Notes: generated from the sequence alone by a model not told the origin. A stretch of 64,000 bases of DNA from Gigaspora rosea (GCA_003550325.1 QKWP01000516.1:73979-137978), one strand, 5' to 3'. Counted from the first letter of the stretch, positions 42,701 through 54,410 are shown. Program-made: numbers and translations.

Positions 42701-42960
42701 ATAGTAATTTACTATAAAAAATTTTTGCTAACTATTATAGTGATACAAGTTATTTAGATATAGCTATATTAGTTTTGTATTGGAATGAATATAATTTCTA
42801 TTGTAATTTACTATACAAAAATTCTTGTTTACTGTCTTACAAGCTATAGTGATACAAGTTATTTAGACATGATTATGTTAGTTTTGTATTTAAATGAATG
42901 TGATTTCTATATGATTTACTATAAAAAATTCTGGTTTACTGTACTTACAAACTTGTAACT
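39711..42960 (-). repeat. Tandem array of ~32 intron-like ~100 bp units
   Basis: On the minus strand each unit begins GTAAG(T/A)..., often GTAAGTACAGTAAACCAG or GTAAGAATTTTTTACAG, has an A/T-rich body with AAACTAAC/AAACTAAT, and ends ...ACTATAG or ...ACAATAG. The next GTAAG follows after exactly three variable bases (TGA, CTC, TTC, TCG, TCT, TTG, CCG and others). I count about 32 units over 3.25 kb; nearly all keep both GTAA and AG. The last unit (39711-39806) ends as the real intron before the kinase exon at 39710. The spacing averages about 101 bp. Confidence 0.85.
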
Positions 42961-42989
42961 GATATAAGTGTTAATTAAATTATTATTTA

Positions 42990-44637
42990 GGGGCATGGCA
43001 TTTATCATATAATATTTTTTACTTAATAGCTACTCCATCTATGTATAGTATGATTACCTAATCTCAATTCTGATTGGTTAATATAATGACTAATATTTAT
43101 AATATATTATATAAAGATATATAATATTAAATAACTTTTAATTTACTGGTCCGTTTTGGTTAATTTTACTACCAAAATGTTCATTTCAATAAAACAATTC
43201 CAACAAGCCCAAACCTATTAAAATCCAATCACAGGGTCATAAGATCACTAAGGTTTTGCATTATTATATATATATATATAATAATACTAAACCTCGACAA
43301 CTTTTTTTTGATAATCACTTGAACCAAATTTTCCTACCAAAGAAAAACAAAAAGTTTTTTGTTAAAGCATTGCATATACTTAATATAGTAGAATAATACA
43401 AATTACAGTTTTTATAAAGATCAACTTTCTCTGGCGACTTTTTTGTATATTCGGCATGCAAGCCAAAACATTTTCTTACAAGATAACTGGCAAGAAATGG
43501 TACCTTTGTACAAAAAATTTTGGTAGAAAGCAAAGAGCTTCTCTGTCAATAAAGTAGGCTATGGTAAAACAGTAGAGAATAACAAAAAAAAGAGTTTTGT
43601 CTGGAATATACTCTTCTTTAAGTTTGGTACAAGTGCTATCTTACTCTTCTTTGAGCTTTTTGAAATTTCAACAAAGTGGCCATTTTGGCTTACCCCTTTC
43701 AAAAGATCAATAATGTTTATCTCTTTCAATCTGAAAATATGGTTACTATATTGGAATCAATTCACAAGTAGATTTTGGGGTTTCAAAATAAATGATGAAT
43801 GGCATGTGTTTGTTTTTGGAGAAAACCTTACAATGAATTTCTTTTTAAAATATTTTCTTAGACATAGTTATTTTTTTTTACACATCTATCTCCACAGTTT
43901 TCTAGGTTAGAGCCCATTTTTTTTTAGCAATAGTTTTTTGTCTACATATAATAATTTGAGTTTAGTTAGAGTAAAAACTACTTTTCTTTGTATCATGTAA
44001 TTTTTTTAATACTGTAGTCCACCTTGGTACCAGGTCTTAATTAATCTGAGGCCTTGCTTTTTCTTTTTTTTCTCTATTATTTGTCTTCTCATTTTTTTGT
44101 CTTTTCTTTTCTTTTTACACCTTTTTATACTCCTGCCCTTTAGTTTACTTCCAAGAATATTTTTTTTGGGAAATGCTCTTGTATAGTGAAGCAAAGCTAA
44201 TAGACTAGTCAGAGTTTCCAGAGATTCCATGCAGTGAATTGTATTTGGTTTAGTCATCTAAATCAGATAATACCTATACTGTTTTATTCTTTGTCCTTTG
44301 GGAATTTGTACTATTTTTTTTTAGTATAATAAAATCAAAGAGATCATATTTGGCGAGTCTCGCCTAAGAGAAAAAAATAATACAAAACCTTAACGATCTT
44401 GACCCTGTGATTAGATTTTAATGATTTTGGGCTTGTTAGAATCTTCTTATTGAGACAACCATTTTGGTAGTAAAATCATCCAAAATGGACCAGTAAAAAA
44501 AAGGTATTTAATATTAAATAATATATATATTATATATATATTATTACTGTATATAATTTAATATATATATTATATATATTATATATAGACCCTGAACCAT
44601 GTATCCATGGTAAAATCATGTGATAAATGGCACGCCC
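42990..44637. mobile_element. PIF/Harbinger-like non-autonomous element, 1648 bp
   Basis: Ends GGGGCATGGCATTTATCA and GGGCGTGCCATTTATCA (inverted) are flanked by TTA on both sides (42987-42989, 44638-44640). A second, stronger pair of inverted arms (about 43143-43275 and 44365-44485, core ACTACCAAAATG, AACAAGCCCAAA, AATCACAGGGTCA) lies inside. Its middle holds LINE-like sequence related to 28283-29426. Confidence 0.75.
43450..44300 (+). repeat. LINE-like relic inside the Harbinger-like element
   Basis: Segments such as TGAAATTTCAACAAAGTGGCC followed by CCCCTTTCAAAAGATCAATAATGTTTA parallel 28660-28740, and the long pyrimidine run at 44055-44120 parallels 28970-29120. Frames are not conserved between the two, so both are probably non-coding or dead. 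Confidence 0.5.
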
Positions 44638-44697
44638 TTATTTCTAGCTTTTTTAAACTACTACAGTACTAAAATTTACAAATGCATATTATACTTA

Positions 44698-46108
44698 CTA
44701 CCCTCTAACTAATTCATAAACTTTCTTTACCCATACATCATTGGGTTTATTTCTTAATAATTTCTCTAAGTCAGCAAATGATTCATGATACCTTTTCATC
44801 ATAAAATTAATTTCACCTCTATATCTTAAAGCTATTGTATTATCTGGTTCAATTTTTAGTAATCTAGTTAAATCTTCAAATGCTGCATCATATTTGCCCA
44901 TAATAAAATATAATTTGCCTCGGTAGCTTAATTCGAATGTATTATTTGGTTCTTTTTCTAGCGATTTTGTTAAATTATCAATTAAACTAACAAGCATATT
45001 TTCATATTCACTTACAATAAAATAAACCTTTTCTTGATATTCTAATATTAATGCATTCTTTGATTGTTTATTAATGTCTTCATTAGTCATCGCTGTCAAT
45101 TGGAATAGATATAGACAAGATTAAATTTTAAATAAGCCAAAAACATTAAACTCTTTGAATAAATTTACCAGAATACTTAAAATTTTCATTGCCAAAGTTC
45201 ACTTTTACTGATCCACCTTGCGATCTAAACCCAACACAAGGATATAGAATGTCTTTGAAATTGCTGCGTAGATAACATGCAATTCCTTAAAAAATTTGAT
45301 AATTATTAAATTTCTTTCTATTCGTTTTAAAAAATACAACTTTTAATTCAAATGTTGGTTACCTAAGTTAATTCCGTTTTTAGTATAAAATACTATGTTT
45401 TCCCTAAAATTTAGGTAGCATCCAACTATATCGCCAGTAGTATATGACTCTCCATATGGCCCACCACTTCCTGAATAAAAAGAATATCCGTCATCACCAT
45501 GATAACCACATCCCCATGAATCATTTTCCATGTTTTCCTGTCCTAAAGACATAATATAGATGTTAATCTATAATAATAAGAAAATAAAATAAAAATTTGC
45601 TATTACCAAGCATGAGCATATTATTTATATAATTTGAATCGTTTATTTTTTTATTGCTTTGCTTTGTACAATAACCAATTCCAATCATTCTATTAAGAAA
45701 TGGAATTAAAAAGATTATAAAAAATCATAACAAAGGTGATGTTTATAAAATAATTATTAATGGTACCCATTTTTTCCTTTGTTTATAATTTCAATTTCAA
45801 AGTAAAATATCCCACACTCTGAAGGGACTGGATGATTTGCTCGAACGACTGCAGCTTTAAAGTCATCAGGATCTTTAATTAAAAGTTTTTTAATAAATTA
45901 AAAGGGTATAATGATATTCTCTAAATGCCAATGATTACAGTAGCACATTAAATATGTTTCTGCAAGATTTTTCATTTTCATATTTACCCTTATAATTCAC
46001 TTTAAGTCCACTTGAATCTATGTCAATAAACGGTGATTTGTCTTTAATATCCCATGCAGTCGGCAAAGCAATATCACTGTATGAAGTTTTTAAATCTAAA
46101 TCTTCCAT
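44698..46108 (-). CDS. SPRY-domain / TPR protein, 333 aa
   Basis: Six exons join in one frame: 46108-45988, 45872-45767, 45689-45607, 45542-45363, 45285-45169, 45092-44698, with 54-115 bp GT-AG introns, 334 codons with the stop. Residues about 15-205 form a SPRY domain: LPTAWD start, [54 protein letters not shown] and VKVNFG motifs all follow the family order. Residues about 225-330 are three tetratricopeptide repeats, with [20 protein letters not shown] and [20 protein letters not shown] showing the pattern. SPRY domains bind protein ligands and TPRs form scaffolds, so an adaptor role is likely but the partner is unknown. No lesion is seen. Confidence 0.88.
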
Positions 46109-46378
46109 TGCTGTAGGTTAAAATCAATTCAGGTCTTTTGTTTCTTTTGTTAAAGAACAAAAGTAATTAACGAACACAATATACGATTTATGCGTATTTG
46201 TATTCTGTACTAGTGTTACAAGCTAAATGATAATAACTTAATCTTATTGTGTAATCCTCTCTAAAGTCTGCTCTGCGAATAGACGATCGATTGTGCGGAT
46301 AGTTGCGGTTTTGTGTAATATATAGTTATTGAATGCGGAATAGACAATAACTACGTACGTACTCTTTCAGCATGAATC
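46109..46378. other. 5' flank of the SPRY-TPR gene
   Basis: AT-rich, with an inverted TTTTGTT.C/AACAAAA word at about 46137-46160. Nothing else is seen. Confidence 0.3.
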
Positions 46379-46579
46379 ATGTGTGAAGTATTGTACGGTA
46401 AAACTATATTATGCAATTATAAGTCAAATGTATATCAAATAATACAACCGCCCATTAACAACGAAACTTCACAATGTTATGTGAACCTGATAAAACAATG
46501 GAATAAAGATTTAGAAAAACGGTCAGCGGAAGAGACTCTGAAGTTTTTAAAAAACGACGAGAAGATTATCAAATTTTAA
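46379..46579 (+). pseudogene. Kinase C-lobe relic (66 codons)
   Basis: The short open frame contains PPINNETSQCYVNLIKQW followed by DLEKRSAEETLKFLKN, which matches the final helices of TKL kinases (usual form ..CW..DP.KRPSA.EI..) with a missing Cys and Pro residues. No upstream kinase sequence is present, so it is a remnant. Confidence 0.6.
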
Positions 46580-47282
46580 TGGACTAAAAATTCTAAGCAT
46601 ATCAGAAACTTTGATATAAATGTAAATAGTAGTAACAAACTAATTAGTTTATATAATCAAAATACTTTATCTCGGAACTGTGATCAATATTTTATAATCA
46701 ATTCTTAAAATAATATCTAGTTAGAAAATAAGAATAAAGTGAAAATTGGCCTCTTTACATTTTCTAAATGAAATTTTAAATACCATTTAACCATTATCAA
46801 AATACTATATTAAAATATGTAAGCAATGACTGGGTTCGAAATTTTAGTATTGAGTTTATGTAGATAATAACGTAAATGCCAACCAATCAAATTTCAAGTT
46901 TGATTTCAAAACGCCATTTCAAAATAAGATACTTGGCGTAAAAGGAAAAAATATAGATTATGAAATAGCAAAAATGGTTTGTTATAATAAAGAATACTAA
47001 TGATATTGTAAGATACAAATGTTAGAAGTGAAATTATCTTTCAATAAATTTTATTTAATTTTCGGTTTAATCAGAGCGAGGTGTATCATATAAGTGGTAC
47101 ATCTTGAATTACCCAAACCCGAACTAACATTCGAAAAAAACGCGGGGCATACCTTATAACCATTTTGGTGACATGCCCGTGTCAGTTTCGTCATTTCACC
47201 ATTTGAGATTTTAGTTGACGAAAGACGAAACTAGGTTTCGCGTTTCGTCAACGCGAAACCTCGAGGTTTCTTCTAACAACTA
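46580..47282. other. Intergenic with inverted duplication copy and short hairpins
   Basis: 46665-47045 is the partner of 37320-37852. At about 47215-47270 GACGAAACTAGGTTTCGCGTTTCGTC-type words form small palindromes. No gene is seen. Confidence 0.5.
46665..47045. repeat. Inverted duplication, right copy
   Basis: It is the reverse complement of 37320-37852, minus about 130 bases present only in the left copy. Confidence 0.75.
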
Positions 47283-48270
47283 TACTACGAACAATATCAT
47301 TATTATACAAAATAAAAGTCCGAATGCTATTCCTTAGCTACACGTAGCTAGTGATACAAATCGATGAAATTTTTTCGATCGATTTGATAGATCATTTTAC
47401 TCAACTAATCGATTAATCGATTTTATTCAACTAATCGATTAGTTGACCAATCGATTAATCGACTAATCTACTAATCAATTAGTTGAATAAAATAATAAAC
47501 AAAAATTAGTAAAATACACGTAAATTAGTAACAACCGGGTTGATGTTCTTAGCCAATCACTAATCAATTGTCCAACTAGTCAATTAATCAATTAGTTGAA
47601 CAATCGATTAGTCAATTAGTCGATTAATCGACTAAGTTGGGTTTGTATTCAAATCGATTAGCTGTCAACTTTACAACTAATCGATTAATTTGATTGTCGA
47701 TTTGTTTCACTACTTTCACTACACGTAGCTTGTTTGTCCAGTGTAATCTTGCAAAATTTGCTTTTAAATATTCTCTCAAAGTTCCATCGTCAGCATATTG
47801 TAAAACCGCGTTATGGTATCCATTGGTTATCTATCTGTCTATTTATTTTTGCATTAAATAAATATTTTTGACATGATGCTCTCAAACTTTATAAATTGTT
47901 TACCTTTTGTGACTCCAAAGGATGCAATAACATTTGGGTGACAACAAATTCTTCGTAATAATTTCAATATGATGTGATTCATATTTTAATATTAAATAAC
48001 ATCTTATTAATAAAATTAATGGTTTTTTCATCTATACATGCATTAACCTTATGACATTTAAGAGTAACAATTGGATCACTTCTCTCCACTCGTATTCAAA
48101 AACCCTAACAAAATCCTTCAATACCGATTACAATGAAGTATATAAATTCATTATATTCGAGATAATTAGTATGTTCATCGAAAATAGTTTTGTCAAGCCA
48201 TTCTTCTAGTATGTTTACCATAATTTCTGGTCGAAAAGTACGTACAATAAATACATACGAACGTAATAGC
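47283..48270 (-). pseudogene. TKL kinase relic split by a foldback element
   Basis: Read on the minus strand: an N-terminal segment with PEIMVNILEEWLDKTIF...YLEYNEF (48105-48240), a degraded glycine-loop region with stops (about 48090-48130), VTLKCHK giving the ATP-site Lys (about 48063), LLRRICCHPNVIASFGVTK (about 47905-47965) up to a GTAAAC donor, AVLQYADDGTLREYLKANF (about 47755-47815), then, beyond a 400-bp insert, GIAFGLLF and a frameshifted NNDIV before the catalytic loop (about 47285-47335). The rest of the C-lobe is absent. Stops, frameshifts and the insert make it dead. Confidence 0.75.
47336..47740. mobile_element. TCGATTAGT-repeat foldback element
   Basis: Inverted ends with CTACACGTAGCT.GTGA...CAAATCGA enclose multiple TCGATTAGT/ACTAATCGA words. 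It interrupts the kinase relic between helix E segments, which defines its limits to within a few bases. Confidence 0.7.
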
Positions 48271-49567
48271 TGATACAGTGATAGATAGGTATTCAGCAAA
48301 TGGTAGAGACAATACAATTTTTTCGATAATACACATGGATTTGTAAAATTCAATATTATAAATAAGTGTTAGGGTTAGGATTATACTTGTTGGCAAAACT
48401 ATAAATCTTTAAAATCCACCCAAACTCTGACAAAATCCCAAATCCTGATAACAATCTCCAACATTAAGCGATCCTTTGGCAAGTTCCATTACAGTAGGTT
48501 CTTTTACTTTACCGACAATTTTTCAGGTATAAGTCTGAACCAGTGTTAAAAATTCCGCATAAATATTCTGTACAAAAAATTTTTTTACAGGAATGTTATT
48601 TATTTTTTTGTGCATATTGCACAGTAATTATTAATTTTTGTGCAAAAAACCATACATGTATTTTTAACACTTGTCTGAATATTCTACTTGGAAGGTCTTG
48701 TATGTAACTATTTTATGGCATATACTATATCGGATATTTAGCTATTTTATATCGATATTAAATGCATTATGATAGAATGGCGTATTTGCATCAAATTTTA
48801 TGGGTTATATGAATTTTAAGACAATAGGTTTGCAAAATTCAATAGTTGCACTAATTCGGATAAATTATGCTTTGTGGATAGAATTTGGGATTTGGCCGGG
48901 GTTTGGGATTTGGATTTCGGATGGGATTTGAAATTTGGGGTAGGGTTTGGGATTTGACCAGGATTGGATTTTGGAGTTGCCATAAAGAATATTTATTTTG
49001 TAACCGTACGTACGTATGTACATACGTAACAGTTAGTATCATTGATCCAGGATATCGATATCCGTTACTATTACATAACACAGCATCTTAATTCATTGAG
49101 CAATGTTGGTATTTTGGACGTATAGATAAAGTTTATCATTTTATATGTTTAAATTCGCTCAATTGGCAATAAACACTTGGTATTTATACACTTGGTTATT
49201 TTTCATAACGTAATTTGTACACTTAAAATGAAATCTTATATCGAATCCATTAACCATTGCATTCAATAGAAAGTATATTATTATAATAATTATAAAGAAA
49301 ATTTCTAGAAATTTATATTAAAACTTTTCTTATATTTACTGTTATACACTTAATAATAAACGCAAAAAAAAAAAAAAATACAATCTTAATTGTACATAGT
49401 ACAGTATTTACAATAATATATCCAAAATTGTAGGTTCGAAGTTAAATGTCAAAAATAACGTAGAAAATTTATCTAAAGGTAATAATTATGTTGCATAATT
49501 AATGTTACATAAGCATCTAGTCAAATAAATAAATAAATGCTATTTCTGTCTAAAGAAAAAAAAAACC
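48271..49567. other. Intergenic, with GGGATTTGG repeats
   Basis: Bases about 48878-48975 are a degenerate GGGATTTGG/GGGTTTGGGATTTG run. A GTACGTACGTATGTACATACGTA palindromic patch follows at about 49005. The remainder is AT-rich. No gene is seen. Confidence 0.45.
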
Positions 49568-52500
49568 TCAGTATGGATAGTCCCTTAAATCAATTTCTGC
49601 CGGTACGTCTTCATCAAAGCTATCGTCATCGTCTCCATATTGGTCATCAGCTGCAGAAATGTTATCAGATCCACCTTCATCATCACCATATTCAATTTCA
49701 TCATCATATCCCATCAATTCATTGTTATATAGTGTTAGATCCATTCGTCCTGGCATATCAACATTTCCTCCAATATATACGGAAGTTCGTTTGTATTCAA
49801 TATCAGATAAGTCTGTAGAAGATACTAAGGCAGAAGTTTCAAGCATTCCAGGAGAAGAGTTTAAGTGTATTGGTCTGTGTGGACTTAGTATCGGAGAACT
49901 AGCTGGACTTTTTGGTGGTGACATTTCATATATTTCTGGAGGTAATTCAATTTCTTGCAATTTAGGTTTCCAATAATTCCAATCATTGTAAGTTGTATCA
50001 AATTTATTACCAATATGAGGAAACAATTGATCAACCAATTCACTCAGATCAACATAACTATTAATGGAATTATATAATAATGAATATAATAAAATAAAAA
50101 ATTTTTGTAAAACGACAATAATTCAAAAAAACTTACGTTGACTTATATCCCAACAATAATTCTAGCTTTAATTCTCCGTTTGGATCAATCGTGAATATCT
50201 TCGAGGATGGAACATCTACACTTCGATAAGACAAAGCATCCTATAATAAATTTTAATAAAAAAATATTATTATATATTTGAAATTCATATTTGTATAAAA
50301 AAAAAGAAAAAAACGCATACAGTTATCCTATTTCCGAACCCAGCATAAAAAGGATTTCTATCTCCAAATAAATTTTTTACATCACGTAAACACTTCATTT
50401 TAAAGACTTCAGGTTTACGCATTATTACTTCTCTATAAAAAACAAAATGATTAGATGATCAGAGTTTTATATAACAAATAACTTAAAGAAAGTTTTCCTT
50501 TGGAATGATTACCTGTGAAAAGCTGTTAGTAAACGATCAGGAGACATAATTACTGGTCCAACTGGTAATTGATATTTGTCTTGCTTTACTTTTTCTAAAT
50601 AATCTCTAGTATAATCCGCCTAAACAAGATCAAACTGTTAAATATATTTTTAGATCCTTTCGAAACTAAGACGTTTTACCCATACATACTTGTCCGATAG
50701 CCCTACTAGTTAAATACAAAATTTGATAACCATTTGTATGGATATCTGAATATAATTTTGCAACACCAGAGTGCGTCCAATCTTTACCGATCATTGTAAA
50801 TACGTGGCCGAGTGCATCCGACCTAAATTCAATATAAAGCAGTCATGAGCCATTTTTAGAATGATAAAATAACAATTACATAAAATTAAAAAATGTGGCT
50901 TACTTCGTAATAGTTCCATCAATATCTGAAATAACAATCTGTGTATCATTATCCCAATAAAATAATTTTGCTACGCATGTAGCCTTGCCTTGATAAAAAG
51001 TGGGAACGGAAAATGTCATGGTGTTTGCACCCTTTTTTAAGTTAAGACTTTTCTAAAATTATTGCAAATTCAGATATAAAATTACGTTTTTATAGATTAG
51101 ACACGTATATTTGAATAAGCATTTACATACCAACTGGTCTGATGTTAAACGGATCGTTTTAGCATAAAATTTTGACGGTTTTTCTTGAGGGTTATCAGTA
51201 TTTTCCTACAGCATCAGATTAAGAAATAATTACGATTAAAGTTTGTTCTTTTAAAATAAAAATCACGTAAAGTAGGGTATTGTGGCGAAGTACAAGATTG
51301 CGATAAGAAACAAATCGAATATTTATTTTGTTTTTTTTATGTAAACTTATAATTCACCACAAAAACATTTTCTATATGATGCCCTACTTTATCTTATATC
51401 ACTATAGATCAACGCAATTTACACTATTAACATTATTCTGTATTTTATCTACATTATCCTGTGCTTTGTCTTCATTACTCTCTTCTATAGTGTCTACAGA
51501 TTTTTGGCCCGAGGAACGCCACCATTGCCTCAATCCTCGAAAGCTATATCTCCGTTTATCTTCAGATTGATTACTATTCAAAAGTGACATAGAAGAGTCA
51601 GGAAGTGGTTGTTTGAATACGACAAGAGATATAATTAGTGGTGCTGCTGTGGCCCATGTATGGTATCTGAATAAGATACGTATAAAATTAATCATATATT
51701 TAAGTCGAATCGTTAAACTAATAGATGGTAATTATATGTGTACTAACCGATTTTCATATTTAAAAACCAACGCTTTATCATTTAAAAGTTGCGGATTTTT
51801 CATAAAATGTTCGAAAGTAATCAAGTGTTTATTAAATAACACAGCATCTGTTTTCTGATTGATAAAAAAAACGAGGAAAAAAAGTTATTGCTAATACAGG
51901 AAACAAAATTGAATGATCACAACATTAAACCAACCTCATCCCTTCCAAAATTATCACCACCACAAAGAGACATTTCAAAACAATAAGTTTTATCACCAAT
52001 CTGAACTCCAGATGTATTCTCATCTTGTTTTTCAGGATCTTTCCATTCTTTGCTACCAGGATTTTCTTGCCAATGTTCTATTTTATCAGATGTTCTGACA
52101 GGTAGCGCTCCCCAGCCCCATGACCATTCTTCAGAATTCTTTGGATGCTTTACAGGATCATACTGGAAATAACAAATAGCATTAATGGTTAAAATGACGG
52201 AATATAATTATACTTTAAAACTTAACAAAAAAAGAAAAAAAAATTAATTAAAACCTCCAATTCTGTATCGCTTAAAGGACTAGTTCTGTGTATGTGTCGT
52301 TCTAACCTAATGAAGATAATTCCGTGAGAATTAATAAATTTGAATTATATAAATATTAAACATAAAATAATAAAAAATGTAATAAATACGGTTTTTGTGC
52401 ATCATCCAGTTCAGTGTCAGAAAAGGGTCCGTCAGATTTTTCCACTATTTTTTAATTAAAATGTAAAAAAAAATTTTTTAAGATTAGAAATAAATCTTAG

Positions 52501-54247
52501 ATAACAAAAAAAGTAAATTATAATATTTAAAGTTAGGAAACAAGAATTCATATAAGCTTATTTAAGCCAATATAGAAAGAAACGACAAATGATTCGCCAA
52601 ATTATATTTTTCTTTTAAAAACAAATTTAGAAAAAACATACGAACAATTTGAATGCACCAACGGCATTGATAAAGACCTTTCATTGTTTGATTTCTTGTC
52701 TTTAAGAAATTCATAATCATCAACGGAAGATTGTCGAGACATAACATAATTAATTTTAGATTTCATAATGAAATATTTAACACAAAAATATTAATATTAT
52801 TTATCTTTATAAATTTTGATTAATAAATAAACTATCAGAAACTTCATACCAGGGTGCGAATCAGAACTAGTTTCAATTGCCAAAGACGAATCATTATGAG
52901 ACGCATCATTATCATTTGTTTGGATAGCATCATTATCATTTGTTTGGATAGCATCATTATCATTTGTTTGGATAGCATCATTATCATTTGTTTGGATAGC
53001 ATCATTATCATTTGTTTGGATAGCATCATGTTCATTTGTTTGGATAGCATCATGTTCATTTGTTTGGATAACATCATGTTCAGCACCTCCGTCTCCTATT
53101 TCACGAGGTACATCGTCAAGCACTCCATTAATTTCGCTCTTTTCTTTGTTAATATATATTATTAATAATATTGTTAAATAAATCGAAAATTATAATAAAT
53201 TATATCAAAAATAAGAGAAGTAGGTGTTACCAGGTGATATTATATTCGATTCGGAATCATATTCGGATTTTAAATTTGGTTGTATAGTATCTTCTGTAGT
53301 ATTTGAAATCGTCTGTTCATTTACACCATTTTTTCCTTCGACTTCACGAACCTCTTTAAGTACAATTACTTTTCCTGCGTTTGTCTCATCATCTGATGAA
53401 AAACCAACAGCAACTACTGCATCTTGTGAAATTGCAGATTCTAAATCAACAACATTTTCTGGATCGGAAGCACCTTCTTCCGTAACAAAATCTAAATATA
53501 CAGTAATCCCCACAAAATTAATATATATAAGAAATATTTACAAGTAGAAAAAAAACGCAAACATTAATTAATCCATACCAGTAACAAGAACATTATTACG
53601 ACCAAAATCATAAATTGGAGAAATTGGTGCTATCATTAGATGAAATGTTAGAAATGATAATAAATTATTGGTAAATATAAAGACCGAAATAATTAATCCT
53701 AAATAGTTACCATTCTCTTTGCTTGAAGCACCTAGATCAAGAAAATCAGGCTTCAGAATAAACAAGAATTGCATGAGTGCATTATAATAAATTAGGATAT
53801 AAGTCGTATCAATAAAAGAATTACCTCTTCAGTTATGGTAGATTTCGTAGGACCGGCAAGTGGAGAAGTTTGAAATTCCTCTGGAACCATCTTATCAGTT
53901 TCGAAAACAAAAAACGCTTCACCAGCTTCACCTATCTTCATTGGAACATCAACGACTTGACCATTAACAGTCATTTCAACCTAAAATAAATCAGAATTAA
54001 AAAAATTAAAAGTTTAAAAAAAAAGGTAAGTAAAAATAATTAAAAGATCAAATAGCACAATACACACTTTTTTTTCTTGTGGTCTCAAAACTGAAAGCTT
54101 CCCAAATCTAACATGAAATGGTGAACATGCTAGATCACCATTAGGTTGTTGAACAACGATAACATCAATGGCTCCTGAGAGCGTCGAAGGATTTATTTCT
54201 CTGTAAAACTGATTGACAGTCGATACCAGCTTGTAAACAGACTGCAT
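49568..54247 (-). CDS. PAH1: Lipin/Pah1-type phosphatidate phosphatase, 945 aa
   Basis: Eighteen exons join in frame: 54247-54068, 53980-53825, 53750-53711, 53629-53579, 53491-53231, 53143-52850, 52444-52390, 52306-52255, 52162-51935, 51854-51748, 51666-51423, 51205-51131, 51052-50904, 50822-50690, 50619-50513, 50432-50321, 50240-50137, 50057-49568. N-Lip fills residues 1-112 ([20 protein letters not shown]). The disordered middle holds an eight-residue repeat. [10 protein letters not shown] motif precedes the HAD-type C-Lip domain with DIDGT (about residue 625), [13 protein letters not shown] and [10 protein letters not shown]. It is a Mg-dependent enzyme making diacylglycerol from phosphatidate and controlling lipid synthesis; localisation is set by phosphorylation in yeast. 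The C-terminus is acidic. Catalytic motifs are intact. Confidence 0.93.
52642..52749 (-). other. Exon-like stretch inside a lipin intron
   Basis: One frame reads [23 protein letters not shown], resembling lipin's Ser-rich linker, and a good donor (TTC|GTATGT) follows. But no AG precedes it (the sequence is GTTATGTCTCG), and including it would shift the frame at the next exon. Joining 52850 directly to 52444 keeps the frame, so it is left in the intron as a decayed or alternative exon. Confidence 0.45.
52893..53085 (-). repeat. 24-bp in-frame minisatellite in lipin
   Basis: Seven full and one partial 24-bp units encode (H/N)DAIQTN(D/E). Unit variants are ordered: [24 protein letters not shown], then four NDAIQTND, then NDASHND. 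It lies in the unstructured region between N-Lip and C-Lip. Confidence 0.92.
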
Positions 54248-54264
54248 TCTTTTGTCTGATCTTA

Positions 54265-54410
54265 CAGTAAGTACCGGTGCCCGAGTGAACTTGTTTTTAA
54301 GACTTTATAGATGTAACTTGAGTACGTCTCTTTTCTCAGTTTTCTCTTCTTGGCTTTATCACCAGGGGCAGCCGCTTTCCTTTTTTTCGCTTGAGACTTT
54401 AGTGTAAAAT
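54265..54410 (-). pseudogene. Histone H2B 5' fragment
   Basis: The minus strand encodes [20 protein letters not shown], then [14 protein letters not shown], the basic tail and first helix of H2B, followed by a one-base shift (an extra A) into KQVHSGTGT at about 54275, then a possible GTAAG donor. The remaining two-thirds of the histone fold is missing, and no ATG is seen at the expected place. It ends about 20 bases before the lipin start codon, on the same strand, so it may now serve as lipin's 5' leader or promoter. Confidence 0.75.

Noticed and set aside
48105..48396. Two overlapping small frames as independent genes
   Set aside because: One contains the N-terminal segment of the kinase relic continuing to 47283; the other is a shadow.
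52797..53165. Open frames on both strands over the QTND repeat
   Set aside because: They are shadows of the 24-bp minisatellite; only the lipin frame joins flanking exons.
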